Positions 1-9,180 of a DNA stretch of 15,720 nt are shown piece by piece; the stretch's first letter is position 1; every line of letters starts with the position of its first letter. The notes beneath the pieces were generated by a model. The model did no database searches. It was given only the letters and a program-made list of their open reading frames with translations, and was not told the origin of the DNA. A program made the translations under genes and the position numbers. The DNA comes from Phialocephala subalpina (lineage: Eukaryota; Ascomycota; Leotiomycetes; Helotiales; Mollisiaceae). Where the stretch lies: NCBI GenBank assembly GCA_900073065.1, contig FJOG01000030.1, forward strand, positions 42,405 to 58,124, in the 5' to 3' direction.

Positions 1-41
1 AACTCGCTGAACTCGGTGGTTTGGGCGTGGGTAGGGGCCAT
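1..41 (-). CDS. 5' end of a minus-strand gene cut by the window edge
   Basis: An ATG at 41..39 on the minus strand has a strong fungal start context (AAC before it, GCC after it) and opens a frame reading MAPTHAQTTEFSE up to the edge. Just upstream lies a complete-looking intron (61..115), which suggests a transcribed leader. Thirteen residues are too few for any functional call. An alternative is that coding begins further upstream: an ATG at 402..400 opens a 96-codon frame that stays in phase with this ATG when the intron is removed. Its composition (His, Pro and Gln rich, no recognisable domain) makes me prefer a leader. What is seen is the start context and the intron; that this is a gene is inferred. 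Confidence 0.4.
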   Translation of the reverse strand, partial: MAPTHAQTTEFSE

Positions 42-60
42 GTTGGCTGTTGAGGGGAAT

Positions 61-115
61 CTGTATGCTCAACTCGTCAGGAAGGGTAGCGTCTCCTCGC
101 GTCTCGCGCACTTAC
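61..115 (-). other. Probable 5' leader intron (55 nt)
   Basis: On the minus strand the donor is GTAAGT at 115..110, a CTGAC branch-point match lies about 20 nt before the end, and the acceptor is ACAG ending at 61. All three match the consensus used by the coding introns elsewhere in this window. The 19 nt between the acceptor and the ATG at 41 would be the rest of the leader. Confidence 0.5.
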
Positions 116-789
116 AGTGAGTGAAGATGTAGAGGTTGGAAAGCGAGCGCAGGTCTGAGGTGTCGAGGCTGAGGCGGCAGGGCTGAGGTGGCGAGGTTGG
201 TTGGTTGCGACCAGGGCTGGGCTTGATATTCGGAGGGATGAGAGTGGCGACGGTGATGATTTTGGTCTTGCTCAACTCGCTCAACAACGCGAGAAAGTGT
301 TTGACAAGTTGCTAGCAAGTCATTGTCCTTGAGCGGGAGTTGTGTGCCACTGTGGGAAGTTTCCTGGGGTAGCCCGTGCACCCCTCCAACAGTGTCCCAC
401 ATCCTCCGTCATTCCTTGGCCACAGATCCCTGGGTCGCAGATCCCTGGGTCACAGAACCAGAAAGATAAACCCACTAGAAGGAGAGAAGCATGCAGAATC
501 CAAGCACGTGATGTTCAACTTGGAGGAGGTTTGATGTTAATGTTGCAGAAAGGTTGATGTTGAAGGAGGTACATGCCACAAAGAGCCTGAGCACCGAAAG
601 CGGGAGGGACGGCAAGTCTTTTATGCAGTATCACGCTCCTTCTGTTCAAGCCGCTAATGCTTGGATCTCCCGCCGGCAGTTTGGACCTTTTCCTGGGTGA
701 TACAGGCGTGGCTTTTCATCTGCTCTTGCCCAGCTTTGCAATAGAGTTGACCTGTACAGGAGTATTGTCCAGCTTGACCCGTGACATTT
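116..789. other. Intergenic stretch without a supported gene
   Basis: The region lies between the putative upstream end of the left-edge gene and the stop of the LRR-like gene at 790. Frames of 71 to 96 codons exist on both strands but show no domain, no conserved-looking composition and no convincing splice structure. It presumably holds the promoter of the left-edge gene and the 3' end of the gene to the right. A short tandem duplication at 423..455 is the only structure I see. Confidence 0.5.
423..455. repeat. 15-bp direct tandem repeat, two copies
   Basis: The unit CAGATCCCTGGGTCG at 423-437 is followed at once by CAGATCCCTGGGTCA at 438-452 and a further CAG. The copies differ only at the last base. 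It is non-coding as far as I can tell and looks like a small slippage duplication. Confidence 0.75.
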
Positions 790-3374
790 TCATATCGTTA
801 AATCATCATCGCAGTGCTTGTACTTATCGGCGAGCAATATGGCCGCATCGTATATCTTCTCCGCGTTGTTGATCCCCAACAGCACAGCTCTCCGATGTAA
901 AAAGTCTGGGCCTTGCTGGTGCCTTATCTCCTGCATCCTAATATTCCACTCTGCATTATAGCGGTCTTTCCCTTCTGTCTTCGATTTCAGCTCCTCCCGC
1001 TTCTCCTGCAACTCCTTCCTCTTTTCTTCCCTCTCCTCCCTATTTTTTCCGTTTCTCTCCTCCTGCTCTTCCTCTGTCCATTTAGGTAGCTTCCCGATCC
1101 CGGCTCTCCAAGCCCTGACGGCGGCGACGTCACCTAGCGACTTTGCCAGCGCCTCGGGGTCATATATCTCCATAGTCCCCTCCGCGTTGCGGGTAACAAT
1201 GCTGTAGGACAAGCGATCGATGTCTCGTTCGTGCACTACCATCATGGTGTATTCTCCGAGCAGGATCGGATCCGGGCTCCTGGTCCGAAGCTCTCTCTCA
1301 ACAAAACGGCCCGAATTGACTTCCCATTCAGCACGCTTGAACGCCTCGGCTGGAAAGGGGGAGATGGCTGTTTTGGACTAACATTGCTGGTTAGACGGCG
1401 TTTGGACGACGGGATAGGCATCGTGTTCGAAGAAAAAGAACTTACATTTGGGTTCCCCGTGGCTACCATCAGCGGGACTTGCAGGGGATATCTAGCCGTA
1501 AGGTCATGAATTCCGAACTCGCCGCCATCACAACAAGCTATAAATTCCTCTATGCGCCTACATGACGTGAAGAACTCAGCGAGCGTCGTCCACGAGTCGC
1601 GGAGCGGGAAGGTCATTGACTCGGCAAAGGCAAAATTGTCTGTATCGCGGTGTCGGCGAATACGTCCGGGGTCGAGAATTTCAGTAAGCTTCTGCACGTC
1701 GCATTGTTCGAGGCACAGCATGCCCGGCGGGTCTGCGCCCGTCGTCGTCGTCGTCGTGGTGTCGTCCACGTTTTGGGTCATAGCGTTCACCCACACAAGC
1801 TGCGTTATAGGGCCTCGCGCTGGGGCGGCAAGATTTCGTTGACGACCCCGCTCAGGTATTAGCCATCTTTCGAAGGCTTCCATGAAAAGGCCGCGGGTCG
1901 TCAGCTTCTTAACGCCGCCGGTGGAGCGCACCAGCTCAGTGACCTCTTCAAGGGGGAGGTTCGGGTTATCCCAGAAGATCAGTTCGTGGATGGACACGGC
2001 ATCTAGGATCTGGGACAGGTGTTTTACAGCAACGTCGTGGTTGAAAGAGACGTCCAGAAGCGTGAGAGCGTTTTTGACGCGTTTGTGCGGTCTAAGGGCG
2101 CGGACTAACTCGACGATCTGGTCGCCGGACAGATTCACAAATTGATGCAATCTGAGGCGGGTGATGGCCTTTTTCTTCGGCTTTAAGACCGCCAAGAGCA
2201 ACTGTACGGCGAGAGGGGTTTTAGGGGTGAGTTCCTCGGGGTGGTTGTATAGGTACTTCTTCAGCTTAGTTTTAAATCCCCTGGCGGCTTTGTTTAAGAA
2301 ATTTCCCCCTTCCTTAGTCGATTTACAATACACCAGTTTTTGAATGATTTCTGCGTCGGGATCATAATGGCCATCTGGTACCGTGGACGTCAGCGAAACG
2401 GAAGCTCTGAGAAGAAGAATGATGGGACGAGCTCCTTGGGGTACCAGGAAAGAAGTGTAGGGAATTTGGGTATACACACCTTGAGTTTGTCCATTAAATC
2501 TTTCCGTCTTGGGCACATTGTCGTCCAAGTCCATACTGTCTGACTGTTTGTGATGCTCGGGCACGTGCGGGTCTCCCATGTCGCCTGGTTTGGGGAATGA
2601 CGGCCAAGCTTCGTGGAGAGATTGAGCATCGATAAGAGGTGCGGGCTTCGAATCCCCGGTTCCGCGTACTGTCGCGCCCCTATACTGTAGGTTGAATGCA
2701 GCCAGCCATTCAAATCCAGAAAGTGGTCTCATTCGACGTTCTTCGTACCGAGCGTGTCCCTTAGGGTCTTCTTTTTGGTCATGGAAAGAATCCTTGGCCG
2801 GCAGCAGGAAACAGTAGGCAACCCTGGAAGGATCGGTGATGTCAAGAATTAAAGACCCAGGCTCGCACAGCCCCTGCCAGTCAAATGCCGAGTTCCACGG
2901 TCTTGGACCTACATTGTGCAGATAGTCTCCATACCCTTTCCAGACTGCGCCGAGGTACAAGCATGTTTCGATGGCGGGGAACATGGGAAGCCTGGCTTCG
3001 GATGATTTCCTATCTATTTCTTCGCGTTTGGAACGTCTGTCTGCTCCCTTGGGAAGGTTATGGAGTTCGTCCCATAGTGGCTTTAGTTCTTCTTCTAGGT
3101 CCTGGCTCCACACTTCCTCCGGGAGCTTCTTTGCGTAAGCCACTTCAAGCTCAAGATACGCCCGGTTACCAAGGTCTTGAAGAATTGTTATAAGCCGGCT
3201 GCATACTACCAATGTCATCATTAGATTTGGAGCTGCCAAGATTGCGGTGCATTGTCTCCTACCGTCCAGCATGTCACGATCGGGATCGCCATATCCTATA
3301 TCAAGTACTCCTAGAGGGCGGCGGAGACCGTTTACATCTGAAATGACGTGAACTGGGTGTGGTAATCGCCCCAT
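790..3374 (-). CDS. Two-exon LRR-like protein with charged helical C-terminus, unknown function
   Basis: Model: exon 1 3374..1446, intron 1445..1378 (68 nt; donor GTAAGT, branch TCTAACC, acceptor TTAG), exon 2 1377..790, giving 838 residues. The ATG at 3374 is the first in frame; the open frame above it has only TTG. Splicing joins residue 643 to a frame that reads smoothly before its first internal Met, so the apparent separate ORF at 790-1245 is the tail of this gene. About residues 400-500 contain leucine-patterned repeats (for example LTLLDVSFN and IHELIFWDNPNLPL) resembling ribonuclease-inhibitor-type LRRs. Residues 539-545 are a seven-Thr run. Residues 745-797 are rich in Glu, Lys and Arg and probably helical or coiled coil. 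I see no signal peptide or membrane helix. The family is not recognised and the function unknown; LRR-type surfaces usually bind proteins, so a scaffold role is only an inference. No catalytic motif is visible. Confidence 0.8.
1741..1755. repeat. (GTC)5 trinucleotide microsatellite inside coding sequence
   Basis: Five perfect GTC units on the plus strand read as Thr codons in the minus-strand LRR-like gene. With neighbouring Thr codons they make a seven-Thr tract (residues 539-545). Length changes here would stay in frame, so the tract could vary between strains. Confidence 0.9.
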
Positions 3375-3637
3375 ACTGATTGCAAGTTTGTCTCTGGGAA
3401 AAGGAAGAAAAGAAAACAAAACCAAAAAAAAAATTGGACGGGTTCAAGGCGAGGGAGGGGAGACCTTAGCCAATTTATCTAGCCCAGAACGCGTAGATGA
3501 AACCACTAACGCCACCATACTGTATTGGGAAGCATGGGCATTATGTTGGGCACGGCAGAAAAAAGTCGTGGTCTTGGCCGTGGCCTGAGGCACGGCTGGG
3601 TCCCGACATTTCCTGATGAGGGTCAGCTGTCAGTTGA

Positions 3638-3946
3638 GGAGTCATCGGTGACCCATGGACCAGGCAGCTTGTTTTGGGGTCAAATTCATGTCTTCGTTTA
3701 ACCAATCGGGCGGACACATACGTGGATTTGCCTCGAGCACACGACGATTCTCCTGCTGCTGAGACAGTCAAACTTATCATCAAGCAAAATGCATCAGATG
3801 AACCAGAAAGGACGATCGAGTCTTTAAACCTGCGGGATGGCGATGTGCTATACGCGTTCGAGCAGACACATGACGGTCTTTCCCCCGCACAGCGGAAGCC
3901 CAACAGCATCAACAGATCGCTTGAAGAGCTGTCAACCATGCCTTGA
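3638..3946 (+). pseudogene. ATG-less open frame with SUMO-like C-terminal signature (probable relic or orphan exon)
   Basis: The frame is open from just after a TGA at 3635 to a TGA ending at 3946, but has no ATG before its last few codons. Its middle reads ETVKLIIKQN, then about ten residues later ESLNLRDGDVLYAFEQTHDG. The second block has the pattern of the last two strands of SUMO and Rad60-type SUMO-like domains (SLD-x-DGD-hydrophobic, then EQ-x-x-G). The first block could be the first beta strand, but the helix that should lie between them is missing. Upstream coding exons are not evident, so I favour a decayed fragment; an exon of an unusual gene is the alternative. The 154-codon minus ORF (3541-4005) covering it has a shadow-like, Ser-rich composition. 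Confidence 0.3.
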
Positions 3947-4637
3947 TTTGAATGGTATGGCTCGAGATATGGAATGTTATATATACTTGCGTGCGTCTCT
4001 GGCATTTTTCTCGAACCAGCCTGATTATACTAGATCTTTGTCCCAAAGCTAGATCCTCGCCATACCAACCATGTCGAGTCAAAATCATGATTGGGACATG
4101 CGTGTGGACCGGCAAGTAACTGTGGCCAAAAGTACAAAGCAACTCCCCAACACCGAATAAGCTAACTTTTTTAAAGCCTCTAAGCTGAAATTGTGCTTGA
4201 CGCATATGACAATGTACCGCTTCCTTGCTTTTGTTAAAGGGTCGTCACGTCGCAGATTTTCACGCTGCAAAGGGCAAAATATCTTATATTTCCCTTCAAG
4301 TACTGTATTGCATCCCGATCAAGCAAATTGGATTCAGAACTTCGATGGTGTCTGCAACAGACTTCGATACATTGTAGAGTTAAGGAGCAGGAGGAAATTG
4401 TAAGTGCAGTATTTGATAGTTTCACTCGCTGATGCTGATTGAATGGATTAGAAGCGGAGCAAAGCGGGCAAGAAGCAACAACATATTGGATGGCTGCTAT
4501 AGTGAGACAGTAGATGACCTCTGAACTAGACCAAACGAGTGTATCCACCATTACAAGTGATATCCAACTGATACCCCCCTAACCCCCCCCCCCCAAAGTA
4601 AGACAAATCTCTTACTGCATATGGTACAAAAATGAAG
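3947..4637. other. Intergenic, no gene seen
   Basis: About 690 bp between the SUMO-like relic and the 3' end of the STAND-like gene. The frames here are short (at most 105 codons), are interrupted and overlap on both strands without a domain. A TATATATA stretch occurs near 3976. The C tract at 4574-4594 is the only notable structure. Confidence 0.55.
4574..4594. repeat. Interrupted poly-C tract (C6-TAA-C12)
   Basis: Six Cs, TAA and twelve Cs occur in a row. It recalls one CCCTAA telomere-type unit on the C-rich strand but is a single copy flanked by homopolymer, so it is best read as a low-complexity tract. It lies just beyond the stop of the minus-strand STAND-like gene, in its likely 3' region. 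Confidence 0.85.
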
Positions 4638-5953
4638 CTATTCAAAGGGTGCTGAATAGGTGCCCATATTTCGAGTTGGACCGAAGTCTACCCGAACTTC
4701 GTTGAGTCGCCCTTCATATTCAACTCCTTTATATCGATAAGGATAACTTTCTGGTGGCGGTTGCGCAGCTGCCCATTGCTGTGGTACTGGTGAAGGAAAC
4801 CTTTCGGAGCCAACGAGAGTCTGCACGCGCTGGGGAGTCGCCCAGGGCAATGGCTCAGGAATGGCAGATGCGCCTTCCATCCTCAACCTCGACATATCCC
4901 AAGTTTCCTGAGCAGGCTGTATGTTGTTATCGGTCCATGGTAGTCCCTGGAGCTGAGATCCAGCTGCTTCGATGGATGCCTTCGCCTTCAAAACCTCTGC
5001 GAAGAAATCTTGCTCGGAGATGGGACCACTATGTACGTTGCCTGCGCGCAACGAGACCCGTTCTTGTAGTGGAATCTGCTTCACAATTTCTGTGCTTTTG
5101 TTTGCGTTCGCCATTAACACCTTGAAAGTAGGGCCAGCCTGATTTTGGTCGCGAACAATTGACTGTAGTCCGTCAACGAAGGATCGCAAGTCTTCAGTCG
5201 AGTTATTCATGCGTGTTTCGTACTCCGAGAGGCCGTCGATGATACAAAACACAAGTGTACCTGTTGGAATCTGCTGGAGAAGCTGTTGAAACAGGTGACG
5301 AAGAGCATCGAGCTTATGTCCTCTCAAATCGTTGCATAACTCCTGCTGGCTTAGCATCCCAAGATTTGGCTCGGCTGTATTTGGGTACAATAGAAGTTGA
5401 CAGATCAAACTTCGAAGCAAGCCGTCAGGTCCTCTGAGAGGATCCTCGAAAGTCGCGTGCTGACCGCAAAAGAAGTGCAAAACAATGGTTGATCGAAGTT
5501 TGACGACACTGGCGACGAAGGTAGCACAAAAGACCGACATTGGGGAAATCTTGCCTATCTTAGCCTGGTCACTGTGGCCATCGACAAGAAGGATATTTGA
5601 TTTCCCCCCTGCTAGCCAATTGTTGAAGCTCCCTGTTGTCATCAGCCAGCGACCATGCCCAAGAGTATCTGTCTTGAAGCTATTGCTCTGTCGCAAGACG
5701 TATCCAAGGTCCTCATTTGCGGCACCGATCGGCACATCCAAGATACTCAGCAGCTCAGAAGTCGAGACCTTCTGGTATGTCGGAGTCGGTGAGTGGTAGA
5801 TCTGAGGTTGTTGATACCCTGAAAGGAGTCAGTATATTATATTTCTGTCTTCGCTTCTGACATACTTGTCTGGATTGTTGTAGCATAGTTTGTGCTGACA
5901 TTTTCGATAGCAGTATTCTGGAACATTGCAAACTGTCTCTTGGTCTCGTCCAT
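4638..5953 (-). CDS. Fungal STAND/NACHT-like protein with degenerate P-loop
   Basis: Model: exon 1 5953..5866, intron 5865..5819 (47 nt; GTATGT donor, CTGAC branch, TTTCAG acceptor), exon 2 5818..4638, giving 422 residues. The start ATG gives MDETKRQF; the frame above it is open only for a basic stretch without ATG, so the N-terminus could be longer. From about residue 48 the pattern matches the core of fungal STAND proteins: a short helical lead (SELLSIL), a YVLRQ motif, WLMTTGSFNNWL before the nucleotide site, LLVDGHSD (residues 105-112) where Walker A should be, HFFCGQH (144-150), a Walker B-like LVFCIIDGLSEYE (218-230) and FKVLM. The canonical GxxxxGK(S/T) is not intact; only GKIS remains. 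No ankyrin, TPR or WD repeats follow, and the last ~100 residues are Pro/Gln-rich. Related proteins act in fungal self/non-self recognition, but with this P-loop a non-catalytic or regulatory role is likely. Role inferred. Confidence 0.75.
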
Positions 5954-6629
5954 TGAGTTCTTTATTGCTGTGAGTCTCACCCTTCGTTTCCTCTCCCTTT
6001 TCGTTGGAGTTGCAAATGATATGTTCTTTCACGTCCGTGCCGGTCGCCTCAACCTCCCCTCAAGGAGGCTCCACCGACAGCTCGTTGCTGCTACCTGGCA
6101 GAAAGCCTCACGAGGAAGCCCAGTGTTTGCGCGAATCTACCTCTCAGCGCTAGCCTACCGAGGAGCAGGAGGGTTGGTTGGGCCCAGCGCCCGCGTTATC
6201 TGCTCTCAAGAGCTGTAACGTTACGACGCGGCAGGACCGTGGGCGAGTCAGAGTTTTCAGCTGGGCAAAGATGAAAATGGAGGCTTGATTCTCTGGAGCC
6301 TTACCCAACCACATCGGCAGAAGCATGGTGCGCCGAAGCAGGAATTCTCGACCCCCAGCCATGCGCCGTACGTAGACCGATTTCAAGCTGATCCATCAAC
6401 GGTGTCCAGTCACCACGACAACTTACAGGGGTCTGCGTGACAGCCCACCCTCCCTGATTTAGAAGGAGTGGCTGGTGTTCGCCGATCCAAAACTCATGAC
6501 TCTGCCATCTCCTGCCGTCAGGCAAGGCGCTAAACTCAGATCGAGCCCTGGAAACTGTACTCTTCATCCTTCAAGATGAACTCAGTCAGCTCGTACTAAC
6601 AACATCCTCCGGACCCTTCTCCTGATACC
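5954..6629. promoter_or_regulatory. Divergent intergenic region between STAND-like gene and 298-aa orphan
   Basis: About 680 bp separate the two outward-facing start codons, so both promoters should lie here. I see no clear TATA box. On the minus strand an ATG at 6567 with a good context opens an 88-codon frame containing a GTAAGT at 6426..6421. This could be a 5' exon of the STAND-like gene, but I could not find an acceptor that keeps it in frame with exon 1, so it is not annotated as coding. Confidence 0.45.
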
Positions 6630-7526
6630 ATGGATCTTTCACCAACTACCCGATCTCTGACAGAGGAGGACCGGTTCTCTCTCAGCCAGCTGTCACCAGC
6701 GGATGTGACGGGAGGGTTACAAGATAACCTGATTTGTTTTGAATCAATTGTGTCGATAACTTTGGAGAGATTATTACCAATATTCGAGAAATCCATGGTT
6801 TATATGTGGGCACCCTACCACTTCACGATCTATCATCATCTTGTAGGAGCTCGCCACGCCCTTGACTTGCTCTCCGACATTAACAAAGACATCATAACCG
6901 ATGATGGTCTTCGATTCGGAGCCGATATACTCGATCATTTGGCGTTTGTCTTTACTTCACTCTTAAACGGTTTACTGGACTCGGGCGGAATATACGATCT
7001 TCGTCAAGCAGTATCAGAGATAGATACTTTGATCAACGAAAACCCGGGAAAGTTCCTTCGCGCACGCGAATACTTTTGGAAGAACCATGGGAAGCAAATG
7101 GCGCTTGATGTATGTGGTCTGCGTTTGCTGGCCAGCATTGGCACATTACCTTCTCTTGAATCGGAACTCCACAAATTCGCCCTTCTGGATGCTATCGAAG
7201 CCCAGTGTCTCAGCTACGTAAAGTCGAGGCAGGGTCTGGTACCCTTTCTATACGACATCTTCGGGAGTCCTACCTTGACAACTGGATTGGAAAAAAAGTG
7301 GCTCCGTCAACGTAACCTGGGCATGGATAGACACAATGTCTCAGTCGAAGAGCTTCCTGCCGAGGTACAAGAGCCTCCTGCTGAGGCACAAGCTGCTGCT
7401 GTGACTACACCTACTCAGCAACTTATTAGCAATGGCCAGCAACTTGCGGGGGAAAACCGGGCATGTGACAAGAGTGATGAGCCGGCTACTGAGGGAGATG
7501 GGAATTTCAAGCGGATTCGGGCTTAG
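6630..7526 (+). CDS. Intronless 298-residue orphan protein
   Basis: A single uninterrupted frame of 298 codons starts at an ATG in good context (ACC before, GA after), reading MDLSPTTRSLTEEDRFSL. Residues about 35-220 look like a compact helical domain with alternating hydrophobic residues and conserved-looking aromatics (VYMWAPYHFTIYHH, YFWKNHGKQMALD). There is no signal peptide and no segment long enough to be a sure membrane helix. From about residue 235 the protein becomes disordered and Glu/Pro/Ala/Gln-rich, with a short imperfect repeat (ELPAEVQEPPAEAQ), and ends FKRIRA, a weak basic tail. The family is not recognised. It is transcribed away from the STAND-like gene at 4638-5953; divergence may mean shared control, which is inference only. 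Frame length, start context and composition argue it is real. Confidence 0.7.
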   Translation: MDLSPTTRSLTEEDRFSLSQLSPADVTGGLQDNLICFESIVSITLERLLPIFEKSMVYMWAPYHFTIYHHLVGARHALDLLSDINKDIITDDGLRFGADILDHLAFVFTSLLNGLLDSGGIYDLRQAVSEIDTLINENPGKFLRAREYFWKNHGKQMALDVCGLRLLASIGTLPSLESELHKFALLDAIEAQCLSYVKSRQGLVPFLYDIFGSPTLTTGLEKKWLRQRNLGMDRHNVSVEELPAEVQEPPAEAQAAAVTTPTQQLISNGQQLAGENRACDKSDEPATEGDGNFKRIRA

Positions 7527-7790
7527 ATAATGGACTTGGCTTTGGAGCGTGGATACTGTTTGAATCATGTGTCTCATTCATTTGCTTCTGTCAATTCTAT
7601 GATTTCAGATTGTCCAAAGACATTGTTCATCCTATCGTCATGTAGTTGAAGTTGCGGGTGAGGATATTTGCAGGAGGATAGTTTCATATGATGACCCAAT
7701 TTCTTTAGAACTGCATAGCCTCTCCTCGCCAACCACTGGCTTCAAGTACTGAATACGTCTAAGCACTTTTTTGCCCAAGTATCTGAATGT

Positions 7791-8349
7791 TCAGAAGCTC
7801 GACCCTTCTCTTCCTTGTTCTCGCCACCAATCCAAGCGAGCCCCTATTGTCTCATGTGATGATTCGGCGCCTGCATATTACAGACGTATGTTTGTAGGTG
7901 TGGGATTGACAGTCGAGCCTGATACAGGCCTGGGTGCGCACAACGGAATCCAAGTTTTCCACGACCGTCTTGATTCCGATCGAGTGGTCACGTGATTCAA
8001 ATCAGAATCTACTCAAAGGTCTTCAAGACCCCATTTTGATGGTCCGTCAAGGTTCTCACAGCCGAGGGGACTTGATGGAGCTGACGCCTGCATAGATTGG
8101 ACTACGTGAGAAACCACGGAAATAGAGACAGGCCTTGAACTCGTCAGTGGACAGGGAGATCCTGCTTTGGTTTGACGCCCTTCGACCCCATTCGCAACAT
8201 TTAGGCCAAGAGAATCTGTCAGTTCCCAAACACTGACACCGTTCTCTTCACACGTCTTGATAATCCTCCAACCAACATCTCACAACTTCGCCACCTGAAA
8301 GCTGTACATCCTGCGGACCAATGCCATTGACTCCTGACTTCTTTTGCCC
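7791..8349 (-). pseudogene. Possible decayed gene: adjoining protein-like minus frames with stops
   Basis: Reading down the minus strand, one frame from 8349 gives a protein-like run (GVNGIGPQDVQLSGGEVVRC... ending at DYQDV and a stop near 8250). A second frame, open from 8279 to 8013, continues in similar style (GWRIIKTCEENGVSVWELTD). After its stop the same frame runs on to a TAA near 7890, then to a final TGA at 7793..7791. Neither run has a convincing ATG or splice junction. The simplest reading is a gene broken by a frameshift and stop codons, or an unrecognised spliced gene; chance is also possible. No domain is recognised. The plus-strand frame at 7771-7995 begins with TTG only. The rest of 7527-8578 holds nothing I can support. 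Confidence 0.2.
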
Positions 8350-8578
8350 TTATGTAAGGCGTCGAACTTGGAGATTAAAACCAGCTATGGGGGAAGAAGC
8401 TCACGATACACGCACGTTCCAATCAAAACATATATAGCCTCGTGAAGTTGAGAGTGGCAATTGTCATGATGAAGCTGAGGAGACATTCCATATGAATCCT
8501 AGATACGCGGACGACAGTTCCCCCAAATATCCGAATTCCTGCATGAATTTTGGCGTCCACCACCCAGTTCTGGTATTC

Positions 8579-9180
8579 CTAGCGTGTTTCTCTATCTTTA
8601 TGATGTCCCCCATCATCCCTTCTTTCCATTGTCCAAAACTGCAACACCTGCTCAATACACTCATAATATCCCCCCCATAGCACTATTGAATGCTTATGAC
8701 GGCAGTAACAACACTTCTCTTCCAATTCAAGCTCCTCTTGGGAGGCCAAGTAGAACCCATCTTGGATGGGGCAATACTGGAAGACCTCTAGTGAGGACAT
8801 GGCATGGTGAGGCGGAGGTGGAGCCGGATCCGAGTCATCATCTTTCATATTCCGGTTGTAAAAATGGACGTCTGAATCGTGCCATGGCGAAGCTGACATT
8901 GCTTTTCCACTTGCTCCAACTTGATCTTGCATTTGCTTGGGAGTAATGATGACAAATGAGTCGTTATTTGGCGTAGGTGACCCTAACTCGTCGACCGCCA
9001 ATTTTGATCTGGATTGAAAGCACCTCTCTTCTTGTGTGCTGTCATAACGGCATTCTCGACCTATAATCAAGATCAGATAAGTCGTTAATTGATTGTGTAC
9101 TCACCTAGCTGGGAGCCTTTGCACTCCTGCTCCTGCTCCTGCTCCTGATAGTGGTTGCACACATTTCTCAGAAAGGCCAT
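8579..9180 (-). CDS. Small Cys- and acid-rich orphan protein, one intron
   Basis: Model: exon 1 9180..9105, intron 9104..9061 (44 nt; GTGAGT donor, TTATAG acceptor), exon 2 9060..8579, giving 185 residues from the ATG at 9180 (MAFLRNVCNHY). The frame is open upstream to an acceptor-like CACAG at 9288 and reads protein-like (GYPYPKSLLIATHLYH...), so a further 5' exon is plausible, for example a 13-nt exon from the ATG at 9397. An early (Gln-Glu) repeat comes from a hexanucleotide repeat. The middle is acidic and proline-rich (DDDSDPAPPPPHH), followed by a cluster EEKCCYCRHKHS whose Cys and His spacing might bind metal but fits no finger type I know. A plus-one frame continues for about 55 codons past the stop (to 8464), so a frameshift or different 3' end is possible. 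Function unknown. Confidence 0.5.
9124..9147. repeat. (CTCCTG)4 hexanucleotide repeat in exon 1 of the small orphan
   Basis: Four perfect CTCCTG units encode alternating Gln and Glu on the minus strand. Gain or loss of units keeps the frame, so it is a candidate for length polymorphism. Confidence 0.9.

Noticed and set aside
112..402. 96-codon minus ORF as a standalone gene
   Set aside because: It ends at the donor of a well-formed intron; better treated as leader or as an upstream exon of the left-edge gene.
1231..2543. Several plus ORFs of 60-96 codons
   Set aside because: All lie antisense within the long continuous minus-strand LRR-like coding frame.
3541..4005. 154-codon minus ORF starting with ATG
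   Set aside because: Ser/Cys-rich composition without a domain, and the opposite strand carries the SUMO-like signature, so it is probably a shadow.
4574..4594. Telomere-like C-rich tract
   Set aside because: Only one CCCTAA-like unit between C homopolymers; no repeated telomeric array, so not evidence of a chromosome end or insertion.
6301..6567. 88-codon minus ORF with good start context and GTAAGT donor
   Set aside because: No acceptor found that joins it in frame to the STAND-like gene; it lies within the divergent promoter region and has no domain.
8584..8946. 120-codon plus ORF
   Set aside because: Antisense of the small Cys-rich orphan's second exon, whose intron and frame are consistent on the minus strand.
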